Below the pieces are notes generated by a model. That model did not search any database, had not been told where the DNA came from, and saw nothing but the letters and a program-made list of their open reading frames with translations. From Candidatus Pantoea bituminis (GTDB lineage: Bacteria; Pseudomonadota; Gammaproteobacteria; Enterobacterales; Enterobacteriaceae), in assembly GCF_018842675.1 (NCBI RefSeq), contig NZ_JAGTWO010000004.1, positions 62,001-126,000 of the forward strand: 64,000 nucleotides of DNA. The letters run 5' to 3'. Every line of letters starts with the position of its first letter. Position 1 is the stretch's first letter. Of this stretch, positions 29,122 to 39,614 are shown in pieces. A program made the position numbers and the translations under genes.

Positions 29122-29932
29122 TGCTGCAGCGCAGGGTAAGTAAAAAATAGCAGATGCGTCATATTGAAGGTGAAGTGGCATGCGGTTGCGATCCACAAGC
29201 GGCCGCTCCAGTGCCACGCAAGGCCGTAAATTATCCCGGCGAGCGTGGCAAAAATCACCAGCAATACACCGCCTGGAAAATGTACCAATCCAAACAGCAG
29301 TGACGTTATCCACAAGGCTTTGCCTCCGCCTACTCGCTGGCGCAAGCGGTGCTGCAAATAACCGCGAAAAAAGCTTCTTCAGCCAGCGCCACGAAAAACA
29401 GATTGGACAACATGAACGCCCAAATCCACGCGGGAAAATGCGGTTCAAATCCTAATCCACCCAGCATCACCGCCAAACAAAGCAGCAGGGGAATAGCAGC
29501 CACCAAGGCAAACCAAACGATGTTATGCCGTGGCGGATGGGCGGCAGTGTTGAACAGCGTGGGCGTGCAGGCTAGCAGCAGAAAAGGAATTAATGCTTTA
29601 TCAAAATTGAACGAGAAGCTAAAAGGCACGCTTTGCGGGCCTGCTCTCACCGCTTCGACGTGCGGCGGCTGATGAAATCCGGGGAAAAGATGCAGAAACA
29701 GCCCAATACAGATGAAGACTAACAGCGCTTCGGTGCTGCTTTGCAGTTGAGGATTGGCTGGGTAACGTAAACGCAGCCCGACGAGGCTTGCCGAAAGTAA
29801 AATCAATATGCCGGCTGGCCAGCTCAATAGACCCTGATAAAGTCCCAGCAAAAGTGAGAGTGTCAGCAGCAGCAGCGCCAGGCGTTTTGCCTGCGCCAGT
29901 GAAATCAGCGCGCCAGCCAGAACTAACCACAT
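29118..29932 (-). CDS. CPBP family intramembrane glutamic protease, frameshifted
   Basis: Repaired length about 271 residues, with eight or so membrane helices. The CPBP (Abi) motif 1 EEAFFRGYLQ appears only after repair at the A6 run 29367-29372 (one more T on the coding strand); motif 2 is in FGLVHFPGG and motif 3 in [10 protein letters not shown]. Such proteins are membrane proteases related to CAAX-processing enzymes; roles range from bacteriocin immunity to peptide maturation, none of which can be assigned here. The stop overlaps the end of rnz by four bases. Confidence 0.82.
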
Positions 29933-29989
29933 GACAGAAGCCTACAGATGACATTTGCCGCGACGTTAACATCGCGGCAGCGTTATGCG

Positions 29990-30831
29990 TTACTCGGGTA
30001 CGACCTGCGTCACGCTGAAATGACCGGTGCCAGCAGGAACCAACTTTTATGCAGCCAAGGCAGCAACGTGTTCATTTGGCCAGCCAGTTTCCATGGTGGA
30101 TTGATCACAATCATGCCCGATGCTGTCATGCCACGTTGAGCGCTGTCAGGACGCACCGCCAGTTCAATCTGCAAAATATTGCGAATGCCGGTCGCTTCGA
30201 AATCACGCATCATGTGTTTGATCTGCTGACGCATAACCACTGGATACCACAGCGCAAAGACGCCAGTGTTAAAGCGTTTGTGGCCTTCCTGAATACCTTT
30301 TACTACCGCCTGATAATCACTTTTCATCTCATACGGCGGATCGATCAGAATCAAGCCACGACGTGAAGGTGGCGGCAGCTTGGCCTTTAACTGTTGATAA
30401 CCGTCGGCGCGTTCAACGCGGGCGCGGCTATCTTTGCCAAACTCGTTACGCAGCAGCGGGTAATCGCTGGAATGCAGTTCCGTCAGTTGCAGTTTGTCAT
30501 CTTCACGTAGCAAATGACGGGCAATCAGCGGCGAACCGGGGTAATAACGCAAGGTATCGCCACGATTAAGCGATTTAATGGCATCGAAATAAGGTTGCAA
30601 CAGCTCGGGTGCGTCTGGCTGTTGCCAGATACGCGAAATCCCTTCCAGGTATTCGCCGGTGCGCTCAGCGTGCTCACCGCTCAATTGATAACGTCCTGCA
30701 CCCGCATGCGTATCGAGATAGAAAAACGGTTTTTCTTTCTCTTTAAGGGCGGTGATGATCAGGCTTTGTACGGTGTGTTTCAGCACATCAGCATGGTTGC
30801 CGGCGTGAAAACTGTGGCGATAACTCAGCAT
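29990..30831 (-). CDS. rlmJ: 23S rRNA (adenine(2030)-N6)-methyltransferase RlmJ, frameshifted at the 3' end
   Basis: Repaired length 280 residues, the same as E. coli RlmJ. Key segments: MLSYRHSFHAGNHADVLKH at the start, the AdoMet region YLDTHAGAGRY, and the catalytic DPPYE near residue 164. The break is at T4 30045-30048 (coding A4); one more A restores the tail KKLVPAGTGHFSVTQVVPE and moves the stop to 29990. It methylates A2030 of 23S rRNA before ribosome assembly. The gene is divergent from prlC, as in E. coli, but gor no longer follows it directly. Confidence 0.92.
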
Positions 30832-31266
30832 AAAAAATGGGATTTCCGAGGTTGCAGCTAAAAAGGGATACAGCGAGTGCGCTGGATTATAACGTCAGAT
30901 GCGAACAATTGCTGACGTTTCGCGCTATTCAACAGCGCTTGCAGCTTAAGTTTAGTCATTTTATGGCCCTTTCGACCTGTACGACGTGGCTGAATTCCAG
31001 AAATCCGGCGCACAAACCAATAAATATCTGCAAATTAAAGATTCGGTTAGCGGTGACTCAACAATCGGGTGATGTCGCGCTACCCGTTCCAGATGTGTGA
31101 ATTGTGCTTGCGTAGCAAGACGCTTTTTATGCCTTGCGCCTCGTCGCTGTCCGTTTCTTCCGCGCCTCATCATAGCCGCCATTGATTTTCGCTACACTTA
31201 ACCGCATGTTACTTTGATTGCATTGCGCGACCTGTCGCGCCTCATACATCGATAAAGGACTGCGCT
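30832..31266. other. Divergent control region of rlmJ and prlC
   Basis: About 435 bases without a gene. It contains the leader of prlC with ATAAAGGAC just before the ATG, and AT-rich stretches near 30940-31060 that could hold promoters. In E. coli prlC is a heat-shock gene; I could not pick out a convincing sigma-32 site. No repeat or RNA gene seen. Confidence 0.4.
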
Positions 31267-33309
31267 ATGACCAATCCGTTACTCACTTCTTTTGATCTGC
31301 CGCCATTTTCTGCCATCCAACCTGAACATGTGGTTCCCGCCGTTACCGAGGTGTTGACCGACTGTCGTGCCATGGTGGAAAAAGTCGTGGCGCAAGGCGC
31401 ACCTTACACCTGGGATAATCTTGTTCAGCCGCTGGCAGAAACCGATGATCGTCTTGGCCGCATCTTCTCGCCGGTTAGCCACCTTAACTCAGTGAAAAAC
31501 AGCCCGGAGCTGCGTCAGGCGTATGAACAAACGCTGCCGCTGCTCTCTGAATACAGCACATGGGTAGGACAGCATGAAGGTTTGTATCAGGCGTATCGCA
31601 ATCTAAAAGAGGGCGAAAATTACGCGGCACTGGATTTAGCACAGAAAAAAGCGGTCGATAACGCGCTGCGTGATTTTGAACTCTCCGGTATTGGTCTGGA
31701 TAAAGAGAAGCAGAAACGTTATGGCGAAATCGCCGCGCGCCTCTCTGAGTTGGGTTCTGCCTATAGCAACAACGTGCTCGATGCCACCATGGGCTGGAGC
31801 AAGCTGATCACCGATGAAAGCGAGCTTGCCGGTATGCCGGAAAGCGCAATGGCAGCGGCCAAAGCTCAAGCCGAAGCGAAAGAGCAAGAGGGCTGGTTGC
31901 TGACGCTGGATATCCCAAGCTATTTGCCGGTGATGACCTATTGCGATAACGCTGCACTGCGTGAAGAGATGTATCGCGCTTACTCAACGCGCGCGTCTGA
32001 TCAAGGTCCAAACGCCGGTAAGTGGGACAACGGTCCGATCATGGCAGAAGAGTTGGCGCTGCGCCATGAGCTGGCTCAGCTGCTGGGCTTTGATTCCTTT
32101 GCCCACAAATCCCTGGCCACCAAAATGGCGGAAAGCCCATCGCAGGTGATCGACTTCCTGAATGATTTGGCAAAACGCGCCCGTCCACAGGGTGAAAAAG
32201 AGCTGCAACAGCTGCGCGCCTTTGCTGAAAAAGAGCATGGCGTTGAAAGCCTGAATCCTTGGGATCTCACTTACTACGGCGAAAAACAGAAGCAGCATCT
32301 TTATACCATCAGCGATGAGCAACTGCGTCCTTACTTCCCAGAATCACGCGCGGTTGCGGGCTTGTTTGAAGTGGTAAAACGGATTTACGGCATTACCGCT
32401 AAAGAGCGTACCGATGTTGATGTTTATCATCCAGACGTGCGTTTCTTCGACCTGTTTGATGAAACCGGCGAGCTGCGCGGCAGCTTCTACCTTGACCTGT
32501 ATGCGCGCGAGCACAAACGCGGCGGGGCATGGATGGACGATTGCGTCGGCCAGATGCGTAAAGCGGATGGTAATCTGCAAAAACCGGTGGCGTATCTCAC
32601 CTGTAACTTCAATCGCCCGGTGAAAGGGAAACCTGCGCTGTTCACGCACGATGAAGTGATCACGCTGTTCCATGAATTTGGTCATGGCTTGCACCATATG
32701 CTCACGCGCGTGGAAACCCCCGGCGTGGCAGGTATCAACGGTGTGCCTTGGGATGCGGTCGAGCTGCCAAGTCAGTTTATGGAAAACTGGTGCTGGGAAC
32801 CGGATGCGCTGGCGTTTATTTCGGGTCACTTTGAAACCGGCGAACCGCTGCCAAAAGAATTGCTGGATAAAATGCTGGCGGCGAAGAACTATCAGGCGGC
32901 GCTGTTTATCCTGCGTCAGCTGGAGTTTGGCCTGTTCGATTTCCGCTTGCACACGGAATTCAATCCAGAGAAAGGTGCACAAATTCTGGAAACCCTGCGC
33001 GAAGTGAAAAGCCGGGTTGCCGTGGTGCCAAGCCCAGAATGGGGCCGATTCCCGCACGCGTTCAGCCATATCTTTGCCGGCGGTTACGCCGCAGGTTATT
33101 ACAGCTATTTGTGGGCAGATGTACTGGCCGCAGACGCCTATTCACGCTTCGAGGAAGAGGGGATTTTTAACCGCGAAACCGGTCAATCCTTCCTTGATAA
33201 CATCCTGACGCGCGGCGGCTCTGAAGAGCCGATGGAGCTGTTTAAACGCTTCCGTGGACGTGAGCCGCAGCTGGATGCGATGCTGGAACATTACGGCATT
33301 CAGGGATAA
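31267..33309 (+). CDS. prlC: Oligopeptidase A
   Basis: A 680-residue M3 family zinc peptidase. The zinc site [11 protein letters not shown] is at about residue 467, with the third ligand in the [10 protein letters not shown] region near residue 504, and the C-terminal [23 protein letters not shown] block that is typical of OpdA/Dcp enzymes. It degrades short peptides in the cytoplasm, including signal-peptide pieces. Length equals the E. coli protein. It is followed after eight bases by rsmJ, with which it forms an operon. Confidence 0.96.
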   Translation: MTNPLLTSFDLPPFSAIQPEHVVPAVTEVLTDCRAMVEKVVAQGAPYTWDNLVQPLAETDDRLGRIFSPVSHLNSVKNSPELRQAYEQTLPLLSEYSTWVGQHEGLYQAYRNLKEGENYAALDLAQKKAVDNALRDFELSGIGLDKEKQKRYGEIAARLSELGSAYSNNVLDATMGWSKLITDESELAGMPESAMAAAKAQAEAKEQEGWLLTLDIPSYLPVMTYCDNAALREEMYRAYSTRASDQGPNAGKWDNGPIMAEELALRHELAQLLGFDSFAHKSLATKMAESPSQVIDFLNDLAKRARPQGEKELQQLRAFAEKEHGVESLNPWDLTYYGEKQKQHLYTISDEQLRPYFPESRAVAGLFEVVKRIYGITAKERTDVDVYHPDVRFFDLFDETGELRGSFYLDLYAREHKRGGAWMDDCVGQMRKADGNLQKPVAYLTCNFNRPVKGKPALFTHDEVITLFHEFGHGLHHMLTRVETPGVAGINGVPWDAVELPSQFMENWCWEPDALAFISGHFETGEPLPKELLDKMLAAKNYQAALFILRQLEFGLFDFRLHTEFNPEKGAQILETLREVKSRVAVVPSPEWGRFPHAFSHIFAGGYAAGYYSYLWADVLAADAYSRFEEEGIFNRETGQSFLDNILTRGGSEEPMELFKRFRGREPQLDAMLEHYGIQG

Positions 33310-33317
33310 GTCGTTAC

Positions 33318-34070
33318 GTGAAAATCTGTTTGATCGATGAATCAGGCGCCGGAGACGGCGCCTTATCACTTTTAGCGCAGCGCTGGCAGCTGGAGCATGA
33401 CGACGATGCACCGCTGGCGCTGGTACAAACGCCTACGCATCTTGAGTTGCGTAAGCGCGATGAACCGAAGCTGGGCGGCATTTTTGTCGATTTCGTCTCC
33501 GGTGCGATGGCGCATCGTCGCCGTTTTGGCGGCGGACGCGGTGAAGCGGTAGCGAAAGCGGTGGGCATTAAAGGCGGATACTTGCCTGATGTGGTTGATG
33601 CAACAGCCGGTCTGGGACGTGATGCCTTTGTGCTGGCAGCGTTAGGTTGCCGGGTGCGGATGCTTGAGCGTCATCCGGTGGTGGCAGCGCTGTTAGAAGA
33701 TGGTTTACAGCGCGGCTATCAGGATGCCGAAATCGGGGGTTGGCTACGTGAAAGGTTGACGTTGATCCATGCGTCCAGCGCCCAGGCATTAAGCGAGATA
33801 TCGCCACAACCTGACGTAGTTTATCTCGATCCGATGTATCCGCATCGCCAGAAAAGCGCCATGGTGAAGAAAGAGATGCGGGTATTTCAGTCCCTGGTGG
33901 GTGCCGATGAGGATGCTGACGCGTTGCTGGAACCGGCGCGGCGCTTAGCGAAAAAGCGCATCGTGGTGAAACGACCCGATTACGCACCGCCGCTGGCAAA
34001 TATTGAGACGCAATCGGCGGTGGTGACAAAAAGCCATCGCTTCGATATCTATCCGCCCTTGGCAAAATAA
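33318..34070 (+). CDS. rsmJ: 16S rRNA (guanine(1516)-N2)-methyltransferase RsmJ
   Basis: A 250-residue AdoMet enzyme matching E. coli RsmJ (YhiQ) almost throughout: [17 protein letters not shown] at the start, the [19 protein letters not shown] block, [16 protein letters not shown] (AdoMet site, about residue 95) and [13 protein letters not shown]. It modifies G1516 of 16S rRNA. The start is GTG 33318, nine bases after the prlC stop, so translation is probably coupled. A strong two-way terminator follows. Confidence 0.95.
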   Translation: MKICLIDESGAGDGALSLLAQRWQLEHDDDAPLALVQTPTHLELRKRDEPKLGGIFVDFVSGAMAHRRRFGGGRGEAVAKAVGIKGGYLPDVVDATAGLGRDAFVLAALGCRVRMLERHPVVAALLEDGLQRGYQDAEIGGWLRERLTLIHASSAQALSEISPQPDVVYLDPMYPHRQKSAMVKKEMRVFQSLVGADEDADALLEPARRLAKKRIVVKRPDYAPPLANIETQSAVVTKSHRFDIYPPLAK

Positions 34071-34073
34071 GCA

Positions 34074-34106
34074 TAAAAAAAGCCGGTTATTCAACCGGCT
34101 TTTTTA
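34074..34106. terminator. Two-way terminator between rsmJ and uspA
   Basis: A-tract, stem AGCCGGTT / AACCGGCT with loop ATTC, then a T-tract. The symmetrical A and T runs let it serve both convergent genes. Confidence 0.93.
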
Positions 34107-34119
34107 GGCGAAAAACGCG

Positions 34120-34557
34120 TTATTCGTCTTCTTCATCGCGCAACGGCACGATCAGCATGTCGATATGAACGGTGTTGATGAGCTGACGCGCTGAGGACAT
34201 CAGTTTGCTCCAGAAATCTTGATGATGACCGCAGACCACCATATCCACATCATATTTTTTGATTGCGTCTACCAGCACTTGGGCAAGATCGCCGCTGCCG
34301 CTCAGGGTTTCGCTGATTGGATAACCCGCCGAGTCAGATAAGCCTCTTAATGCCTGGTGCGTCTCCTGAGAAATACGCTTTTGCATATCGCCAAGATTTA
34401 CGTCAATCAAACCGGTGTAGAGATCGGAGTAATTCACGTCTACGTGAATCAGAGAAATTTTTGCATCATAAGGGCGAGCCAACGAAACGGCTTTATCCAC
34501 TAACAGTTGGCTTTCGGGAGAAAGATCTACTGCAATCAGGATATGTTTATAAGCCAT
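34120..34557 (-). CDS. uspA: Universal stress protein A
   Basis: A 145-residue cytoplasmic protein of the Usp family, start [16 protein letters not shown] typical of E. coli UspA. It is of the UspA type, which lacks the full ATP-binding GxxGxxxxxxxxxG(S/T) motif: the corresponding segment reads [19 protein letters not shown]. It is induced by growth arrest and many stresses and protects the cell by means not fully known. Divergent from uspB with about 430 bases between, as in E. coli. Confidence 0.95.
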   Translation of the reverse strand: MAYKHILIAVDLSPESQLLVDKAVSLARPYDAKISLIHVDVNYSDLYTGLIDVNLGDMQKRISQETHQALRGLSDSAGYPISETLSGSGDLAQVLVDAIKKYDVDMVVCGHHQDFWSKLMSSARQLINTVHIDMLIVPLRDEEDE

Positions 34558-34984
34558 GATATAACTCCTTCCACGAGATTAAGGATGGCAACCGGTATTC
34601 CTGCCGCGTCACAGCTGGGCGAAATCCTTTGCGCGAACGGGCGATGAGCGCCACCAAAGTGTTTGCCTGCGAGGCAGGCGTCATATTGTTTTACCGTTGA
34701 GTATAGCTGCGAATGTTAACAAATGCTTCCGCGGCCGCTACGGTTGTGAATAAGATCAAAGGTCCGCTATTTTTGCTCGCGCCGAACGAAAATCATCGCT
34801 GGAAAAAAATGAAACATTTCTCCTACACTGAAAATGACGGTTACTCACGTATGGTACTGAGCGCCCGAGCTTGTCAGAACAACATCGCAGTCTGGTTCAT
34901 TCAGTGGTTGGCAATTTCTGTGGGGCGTATTTAGCGTTATTCCGCTGCAAGCGTCTCCGCGGCTCCAGCCGGGAGGGGAACATG
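34558..34984. other. Divergent uspA-uspB control region
   Basis: About 427 bases with no gene that I can support. It should hold the sigma-70 promoter of uspA and the sigma-S promoter of uspB. A small GC hairpin (GCCTGCGAGGCAGGC) is at about 34664-34678. A GGGAGGGGAAC lies just before the uspB start. Open frames of 70-odd codons here are treated as chance. Confidence 0.4.
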
Positions 34985-35320
34985 ATGATCAGCACCATCG
35001 CGCTTTTTTGGGCTCTGTGTGTGGTTTGTATTGTGAATATGGCGCGCTATTTCTCTTCTCTGCGCGCCTTGCTGGCGGTATTACGAGGCTGCGATCCGCT
35101 GCTCTATCAATATGTCGATGGCGCGGGCTTTTTCACTTCTCATGGGCAGCCAAGCAAACAAGTCCGGCTGGTACGTTATATCTGGGCTAAGCGTTATCTT
35201 GATCACCACGATGAAGAGTTTATTCGTCGCTGCGAGCGGGTACGTGGGCAGTTTATGCTGACCAGTTCTTTGTGCGGATTAGTGGTGATTAGCCTGATAG
35301 CGATGGCTATCTGGCATTAA
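34985..35320 (+). CDS. uspB: Universal stress protein B
   Basis: A 111-residue inner-membrane protein with a helix at each end ([18 protein letters not shown] and [16 protein letters not shown]). It matches E. coli UspB in length and nearly every segment, including [23 protein letters not shown] 34985 gives the family start MISTIAL; another ATG lies directly before it at 34982, and the much longer frame to 34871 is not supported. UspB is a stationary-phase, sigma-S-dependent stress protein needed for ethanol tolerance in E. coli. Confidence 0.95.
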   Translation: MISTIALFWALCVVCIVNMARYFSSLRALLAVLRGCDPLLYQYVDGAGFFTSHGQPSKQVRLVRYIWAKRYLDHHDEEFIRRCERVRGQFMLTSSLCGLVVISLIAMAIWH

Positions 35321-35343
35321 AAAAGGGCGACTTGCGTCGCCCT
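35319..35343 (-). terminator. Terminator of pitA (also ends uspB)
   Basis: Stem GGGCGAC / GTCGCCC with a four-base loop. On the minus strand six T follow, suiting pitA, which stops 15 bases away; on the plus side the T run is poor. Confidence 0.85.
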
Positions 35344-35357
35344 CTATTCAAACTGAT

Positions 35358-36857
35358 TTACACCAGTTTTAACGCTATCCAGTACAGCGAGCCTGAAAGA
35401 ACAATACAGACAGGCAAGGTGAATATCCACGCCATGGCAATGTTCTTGATGGTTCGACTCTGCAAGCCGCCGCCGTCTACCAGCATGGTACCTGCGACAG
35501 AAGAAGAGAGGATATGCGTGGTGGAAACCGGCAAGCCGGTATAACTGGCCACACCAATTGAAACCGCAGCCGTGACCTGCGCGGACATCCCTTGTGCGTA
35601 AGTCATGCCTTTTTTACCGATCTTTTCACCAATTGTGGTCGCAACACGACGCCAGCCAATCATTGTGCCGATGCCTAATGCCAGCGCAACTGCCACAATA
35701 ATCCACACCGGCGCATATTCAATCGTGCCGAGCAGATCGCTTTTCAGCTTGTTAAGGAAGCGTTTGTCATCGCCAGTGGTTTCCGGCAGCTTAGCCGCTT
35801 TATCTGCGGTATCAGAGATACACAGCAGCAGGCGACGCATCTGGCTGCGTTGTTCCACAGAAAGCTGATCGTAGCTCTGCAGGTTATTCAGCAAGCTTTG
35901 CGCACGCTGAACGGCTTGCAGCGCACGTGCGCTATCACAATGGAACTGCTGCGGACCTGACGGCACTTCTTCCGGGGTTGGCAGCGCAGGCGGAGCCATC
36001 TGGATGATGTGCGTCAGCGATTCATTGTGCTGCTGATAATACTGTTCGAGATGATTAACTGCATCGCGGGTACGCGTGATGTCATAACCCGACGCATTCA
36101 TATTCACCACGAATCCCGCAGGCGCAACGCCAATCAGGACCAGCATGATCAGGCCAATGCCTTTCTGACCATCATTCGCACCGTGCGAATAACTCACCCC
36201 AATTGCAGAAACAATCAGCGCGATACGCGTCCAGAACGGCGGCTTTTTCTTGCCATCGATCTTTTCACGGTCAGCAGGCGTCATATGAATCCGGGCGCGC
36301 TTCTTGGTGTTGCTCCAGTAGCGACGCAGAATGAAAATCAATCCACCCGCTATCAGCAGACCCACGATGGGCGACAGAATCAGTGACAGGAAGATGTTGA
36401 TCACTTTCGGGATGTTGAGTGCATCAACCACCGAAGTGCCATTCATCAACGCATTGGTGAGACCGATACCGATAATGGCACCAATCAAGGTATGGGAGCT
36501 GGAAGCCGGTAACCCTAAATACCAGGTGCCGAGGTTCCAGATGATCGCCGCTAATAGCATAGAAAACACCATAGCGAGACCGTGAGCCGATCCGACATTC
36601 AACAGCAAGTCGGTGGGAAGCATGTGAACAATGGCATAGGCAACGCTCAAACCACCGAGCAGCACACCAAAGAAGTTGAATACACCCGCCATCACCACAG
36701 CAAGCTGGGCACGCATGGCACGCGTATAGATGACCGTCGCAACTGCGTTGGCCGTGTCGTGAAAACCGTTGATTGCTTCGTAAAACAATACAAACAGCAG
36801 GGCAAGAACCAATAACAGGCCGGTACTGAGGTCTAGGCCAGCAAACAGATGTAGCAT
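35358..36857 (-). CDS. pitA: Low-affinity inorganic phosphate transporter PitA
   Basis: A 499-residue Pit family symporter, equal in length to E. coli PitA. Both family repeats are present: [15 protein letters not shown] near residue 31 and [13 protein letters not shown] near residue 235. The start at 36857 gives [13 protein letters not shown] as in E. coli; a longer frame would add nine residues. It takes up metal-phosphate complexes with protons and is also the main zinc and arsenate entry route in E. coli. It lies between uspB and yhiN in the same order as in E. coli. Confidence 0.96.
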   Translation of the reverse strand: MLHLFAGLDLSTGLLLVLALLFVLFYEAINGFHDTANAVATVIYTRAMRAQLAVVMAGVFNFFGVLLGGLSVAYAIVHMLPTDLLLNVGSAHGLAMVFSMLLAAIIWNLGTWYLGLPASSSHTLIGAIIGIGLTNALMNGTSVVDALNIPKVINIFLSLILSPIVGLLIAGGLIFILRRYWSNTKKRARIHMTPADREKIDGKKKPPFWTRIALIVSAIGVSYSHGANDGQKGIGLIMLVLIGVAPAGFVVNMNASGYDITRTRDAVNHLEQYYQQHNESLTHIIQMAPPALPTPEEVPSGPQQFHCDSARALQAVQRAQSLLNNLQSYDQLSVEQRSQMRRLLLCISDTADKAAKLPETTGDDKRFLNKLKSDLLGTIEYAPVWIIVAVALALGIGTMIGWRRVATTIGEKIGKKGMTYAQGMSAQVTAAVSIGVASYTGLPVSTTHILSSSVAGTMLVDGGGLQSRTIKNIAMAWIFTLPVCIVLSGSLYWIALKLV

Positions 36858-37100
36858 AAACGTTACGCCATTTTGGGAGGACATGAACGCGGCGCATTAT
36901 CCGCGACAACGTGCTGTATGGGAAAGGAAAATATAGTCCTAATTTACTGTTAAGTTGTAATTTACACGATATAACGGGGTAAAAAGGTCTAAAAATTAGT
37001 CAGTTACATTATGACACATTTACGGCAAATTTTTGACGCTGGCGTCGGAGTGAGCAGATCACTACAATCTGCGCCTTTCAGATAAAGTGGGTAAGAAGCA

Positions 37101-38285
37101 GTGGAACAGTTTGACGTTATCATCATTGGTGCGGGTGCCGCAGGCCTGTTCTGTGCCGCGCAGGCTGGCCTTCGTGGCCGTCGCGTGCTGCTGCTGGATA
37201 ACGGTAAGAAGCCGGGCCGTAAAATTTTGATGTCGGGCGGCGGCCGCTGCAACTTCACCAATCTCTATACCGAAGCCGCGGCTTATCTGTCGCACAATCC
37301 TCACTTCTGCAAGTCTGCGCTGGCGCGTTATACCCAATGGGATTTCATCGATCTGGTGAACAAACATGGCATCGCCTGGCATGAAAAGACCTTAGGACAG
37401 CTGTTTTGTGATGATTCGGCGCAGCAAATCGTCGAACTGTTAGTGAAAGAGTGCGAAAAAGCAGAGGTTACGCTGCGTCTACGCTCGGAAGTATTGAGTG
37501 TCAGTCGTGATGAATCTGGCTATACGCTGCAACTGAATGGCGACACGGTGCGGGCTAAAAAGCTGGTGATCGCCAGCGGCGGATTGTCGATGCCAGGATT
37601 GGGCGCAACCCCGTTTGGCTATAAAATTGCTGAGCAGTTCGGCCTTAGCGTCTTTCCCACTCGCGCCGCGCTGGTGCCGTTTACGCTGCACAAGCCGTTG
37701 CTGGATCAGCTGCAAACCCTTTCCGGCGTCGCCATCGACAGTACCATTGAAGCGCAGGACGGCACGCTGTTCAAAGAGGCGATGCTCTTTACGCATCGCG
37801 GTTTGTCGGGACCGGCGGTATTACAAATTTCAAGTTACTGGCAGCCCGGTGAATTCGTCACTATCAATTTATCGCCGGCCAATGATCTGGACGCGTTTAT
37901 TAACGTGCAGCGCGAGGCGCATCCCAATCTCAGTGTAAAAAACAGCCTGGCTAAATTGCTGCCTAAGCGTCTGGTCGAAATTCTGCAAGAGATGAAGGTC
38001 GTGCCGGACGCCAGCCTGAAGCAGCTCAACAGCAAACAGCAGGCCGAGCTGGTACAAACGCTACATCAATGGCGAGTTCAGCCAAACGGCACTGAGGGCT
38101 ATCGTACGGCGGAAGTCACGCTGGGTGGCGTGGACACCACTCAACTCTCTTCGAAAACCATGGAAGCGCGTGATGTGCCTGGACTGTTTTTTATTGGCGA
38201 AGTGGTAGACGTAACCGGTTGGTTAGGTGGCTATAACTTTCAATGGGCGTGGAGCTCGGCCTGGGCATGTGCGCAGGCGCTTTAA
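37101..38285 (+). CDS. yhiN: NAD(P)/FAD-dependent oxidoreductase YhiN (HI0933 family)
   Basis: A 394-residue flavoprotein. The Rossmann motif VIIIGAGAAGLFCAAQAG is at residues 6-23, followed by the family signature KILMSGGGRCNFTN near residue 42, with a C-terminal FIGEVVDVTGWLGGYNFQWAWSSG-like block (the last residue here is A). The physiological reaction is unknown. The start is GTG 37101 after AGAAGC. Divergent from pitA and followed after 28 bases by rluF. Confidence 0.9.
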   Translation: MEQFDVIIIGAGAAGLFCAAQAGLRGRRVLLLDNGKKPGRKILMSGGGRCNFTNLYTEAAAYLSHNPHFCKSALARYTQWDFIDLVNKHGIAWHEKTLGQLFCDDSAQQIVELLVKECEKAEVTLRLRSEVLSVSRDESGYTLQLNGDTVRAKKLVIASGGLSMPGLGATPFGYKIAEQFGLSVFPTRAALVPFTLHKPLLDQLQTLSGVAIDSTIEAQDGTLFKEAMLFTHRGLSGPAVLQISSYWQPGEFVTINLSPANDLDAFINVQREAHPNLSVKNSLAKLLPKRLVEILQEMKVVPDASLKQLNSKQQAELVQTLHQWRVQPNGTEGYRTAEVTLGGVDTTQLSSKTMEARDVPGLFFIGEVVDVTGWLGGYNFQWAWSSAWACAQAL

Positions 38286-38313
38286 TGTATCGTTCGATTT
38301 TTAAGGAGGCATC

Positions 38314-39186
38314 ATGCTGATCAACTCATCCATTCGTCTTAACAAATACATTAGCGAGAGCGGTATCTGTTCTCGTCGCGATGCCGATCGTTATATCGAA
38401 CAGGGAAATGTTTTTATTAACGGCAAGCGAGCCGCAATCGGCGATCAGGTCACAGCCGGGGATGTGGTGAAAGTCAATGGTCAGCTTATTGAGCCGCGCG
38501 ACGAAGAGGACTTAGTACTGATTGCGCTGAATAAACCGGTGGGAATCGTCAGCACGACGGAAGAGGGTGAACGAGACAATATTGTTGATTTCGTTAACCA
38601 CAGCAAACGCGTCTTTCCGATTGGTCGTCTGGATAAAGATTCGCAAGGGCTGATTTTCCTGACCAACCATGGCGATCTGGTCAACAAAATCCTGCGAGCC
38701 GGCAACGATCACGAAAAAGAGTATCTGGTTACCGTCAACAAGCCGATAACCGATGAATTTATTCACGGTTTAGGTGCGGGCGTGCCGATGCTGGGAACGG
38801 TGACAAAAAAATGCAAAGTGAAGAAAGAAGCGCCTTTTGTGTTTCGCATTACGCTGGTACAGGGGCTTAATCGACAGATTCGTCGGATGTGTGAACACTT
38901 TGGTTATGAAGTCACCAAGCTTGAACGCACGCGTATCATGAACGTCAATCTTAAAGGGCTGCCGCTGGGTGAATGGCGCGATTTAAATGACGATGAGCTG
39001 ATTGCGTTGTTTAAACTGATTGAAAACTCCTCTTCAGAAGCCAAACCGGCGAAGAAAACGCAGGCTAAGTCAGGCGCGGCTAAAAAGCCGGGCGTTAACC
39101 GCCCTAAAATCGCAGAAAAAGCGGAGAGCAATGCTGCATCGCGTAAGCGTTTTAACCAGCCGGGACGTAAAAAGAAGGGGCGATAA
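38314..39186 (+). CDS. rluF: 23S rRNA pseudouridine(2604) synthase RluF
   Basis: A 290-residue enzyme, same length as E. coli RluF. It has an N-terminal S4 domain ([21 protein letters not shown]), the catalytic aspartate in [10 protein letters not shown] near residue 107, and the late [18 protein letters not shown] block. The tail beyond residue 240 is Lys/Ala-rich and disordered. It makes pseudouridine at 2604 (and modifies tRNA-Tyr position 35 in E. coli). AAGGAGG precedes the ATG. It is the last core gene before the accessory pocket at 39.4-42.4 kb. Confidence 0.96.
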   Translation: MLINSSIRLNKYISESGICSRRDADRYIEQGNVFINGKRAAIGDQVTAGDVVKVNGQLIEPRDEEDLVLIALNKPVGIVSTTEEGERDNIVDFVNHSKRVFPIGRLDKDSQGLIFLTNHGDLVNKILRAGNDHEKEYLVTVNKPITDEFIHGLGAGVPMLGTVTKKCKVKKEAPFVFRITLVQGLNRQIRRMCEHFGYEVTKLERTRIMNVNLKGLPLGEWRDLNDDELIALFKLIENSSSEAKPAKKTQAKSGAAKKPGVNRPKIAEKAESNAASRKRFNQPGRKKKGR

Positions 39187-39415
39187 TCCCCGCTGTTTCT
39201 CCGTCGCCGGGGAAATTATCCTCGGCAAGGCAAAACATATTTTGCACGACACAGAGCGCGCTGCATAACAGTGCTACGTAAGCCTCAGTATTCCCTCAAC
39301 TAAGTGCCAGCCGCTTGGTTAATCATTTGAATTTAGGAACTTTTACCCTTAATAAAATGGCAGGAATGGGTATCCGGTCACATACTTTCACTTTAAGCCA
39401 AATGAAGTGAGAAAT

Positions 39416-39613
39416 ATGTTTAGATATGTTCTTTCCGTTTTTTCCAGCCCAGAAAAATTCATTCAACTCATGTCACGCCAGGACATCAACGAATCCATCG
39501 CTGATGGTGATCGCATCATCATTGATGAGGATGGCAACGCGTCGGTTAACGTCACCAGTGATGAGGTACGCGAAGATTTCGCTCGCCATGTGAACGCTTT
39601 AAAAGGAGTGTGA
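39416..39613 (+). CDS. Small hypothetical protein, first gene of a two-gene cassette
   Basis: About 65 residues, acidic, with FSSPEKFIQLM near the start and a central DGDRIIIDEDGNASVNVTSD stretch that reads as a short beta-hairpin. No known family recognised. ATG 39416 is preferred over GTG 39407 because the next residues fit a normal N-terminus. It ends one base before the next gene, so the two are translationally coupled and should be used together. It has its own leader of about 230 bases after rluF. Confidence 0.6.
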   Translation: MFRYVLSVFSSPEKFIQLMSRQDINESIADGDRIIIDEDGNASVNVTSDEVREDFARHVNALKGV

Positions 39614-39614
39614 C

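Noticed and set aside
32344..33069. 241-codon minus-strand frame inside prlC
   Set aside because: Antisense shadow of the conserved M3 peptidase domain; no ribosome site or recognisable motif.
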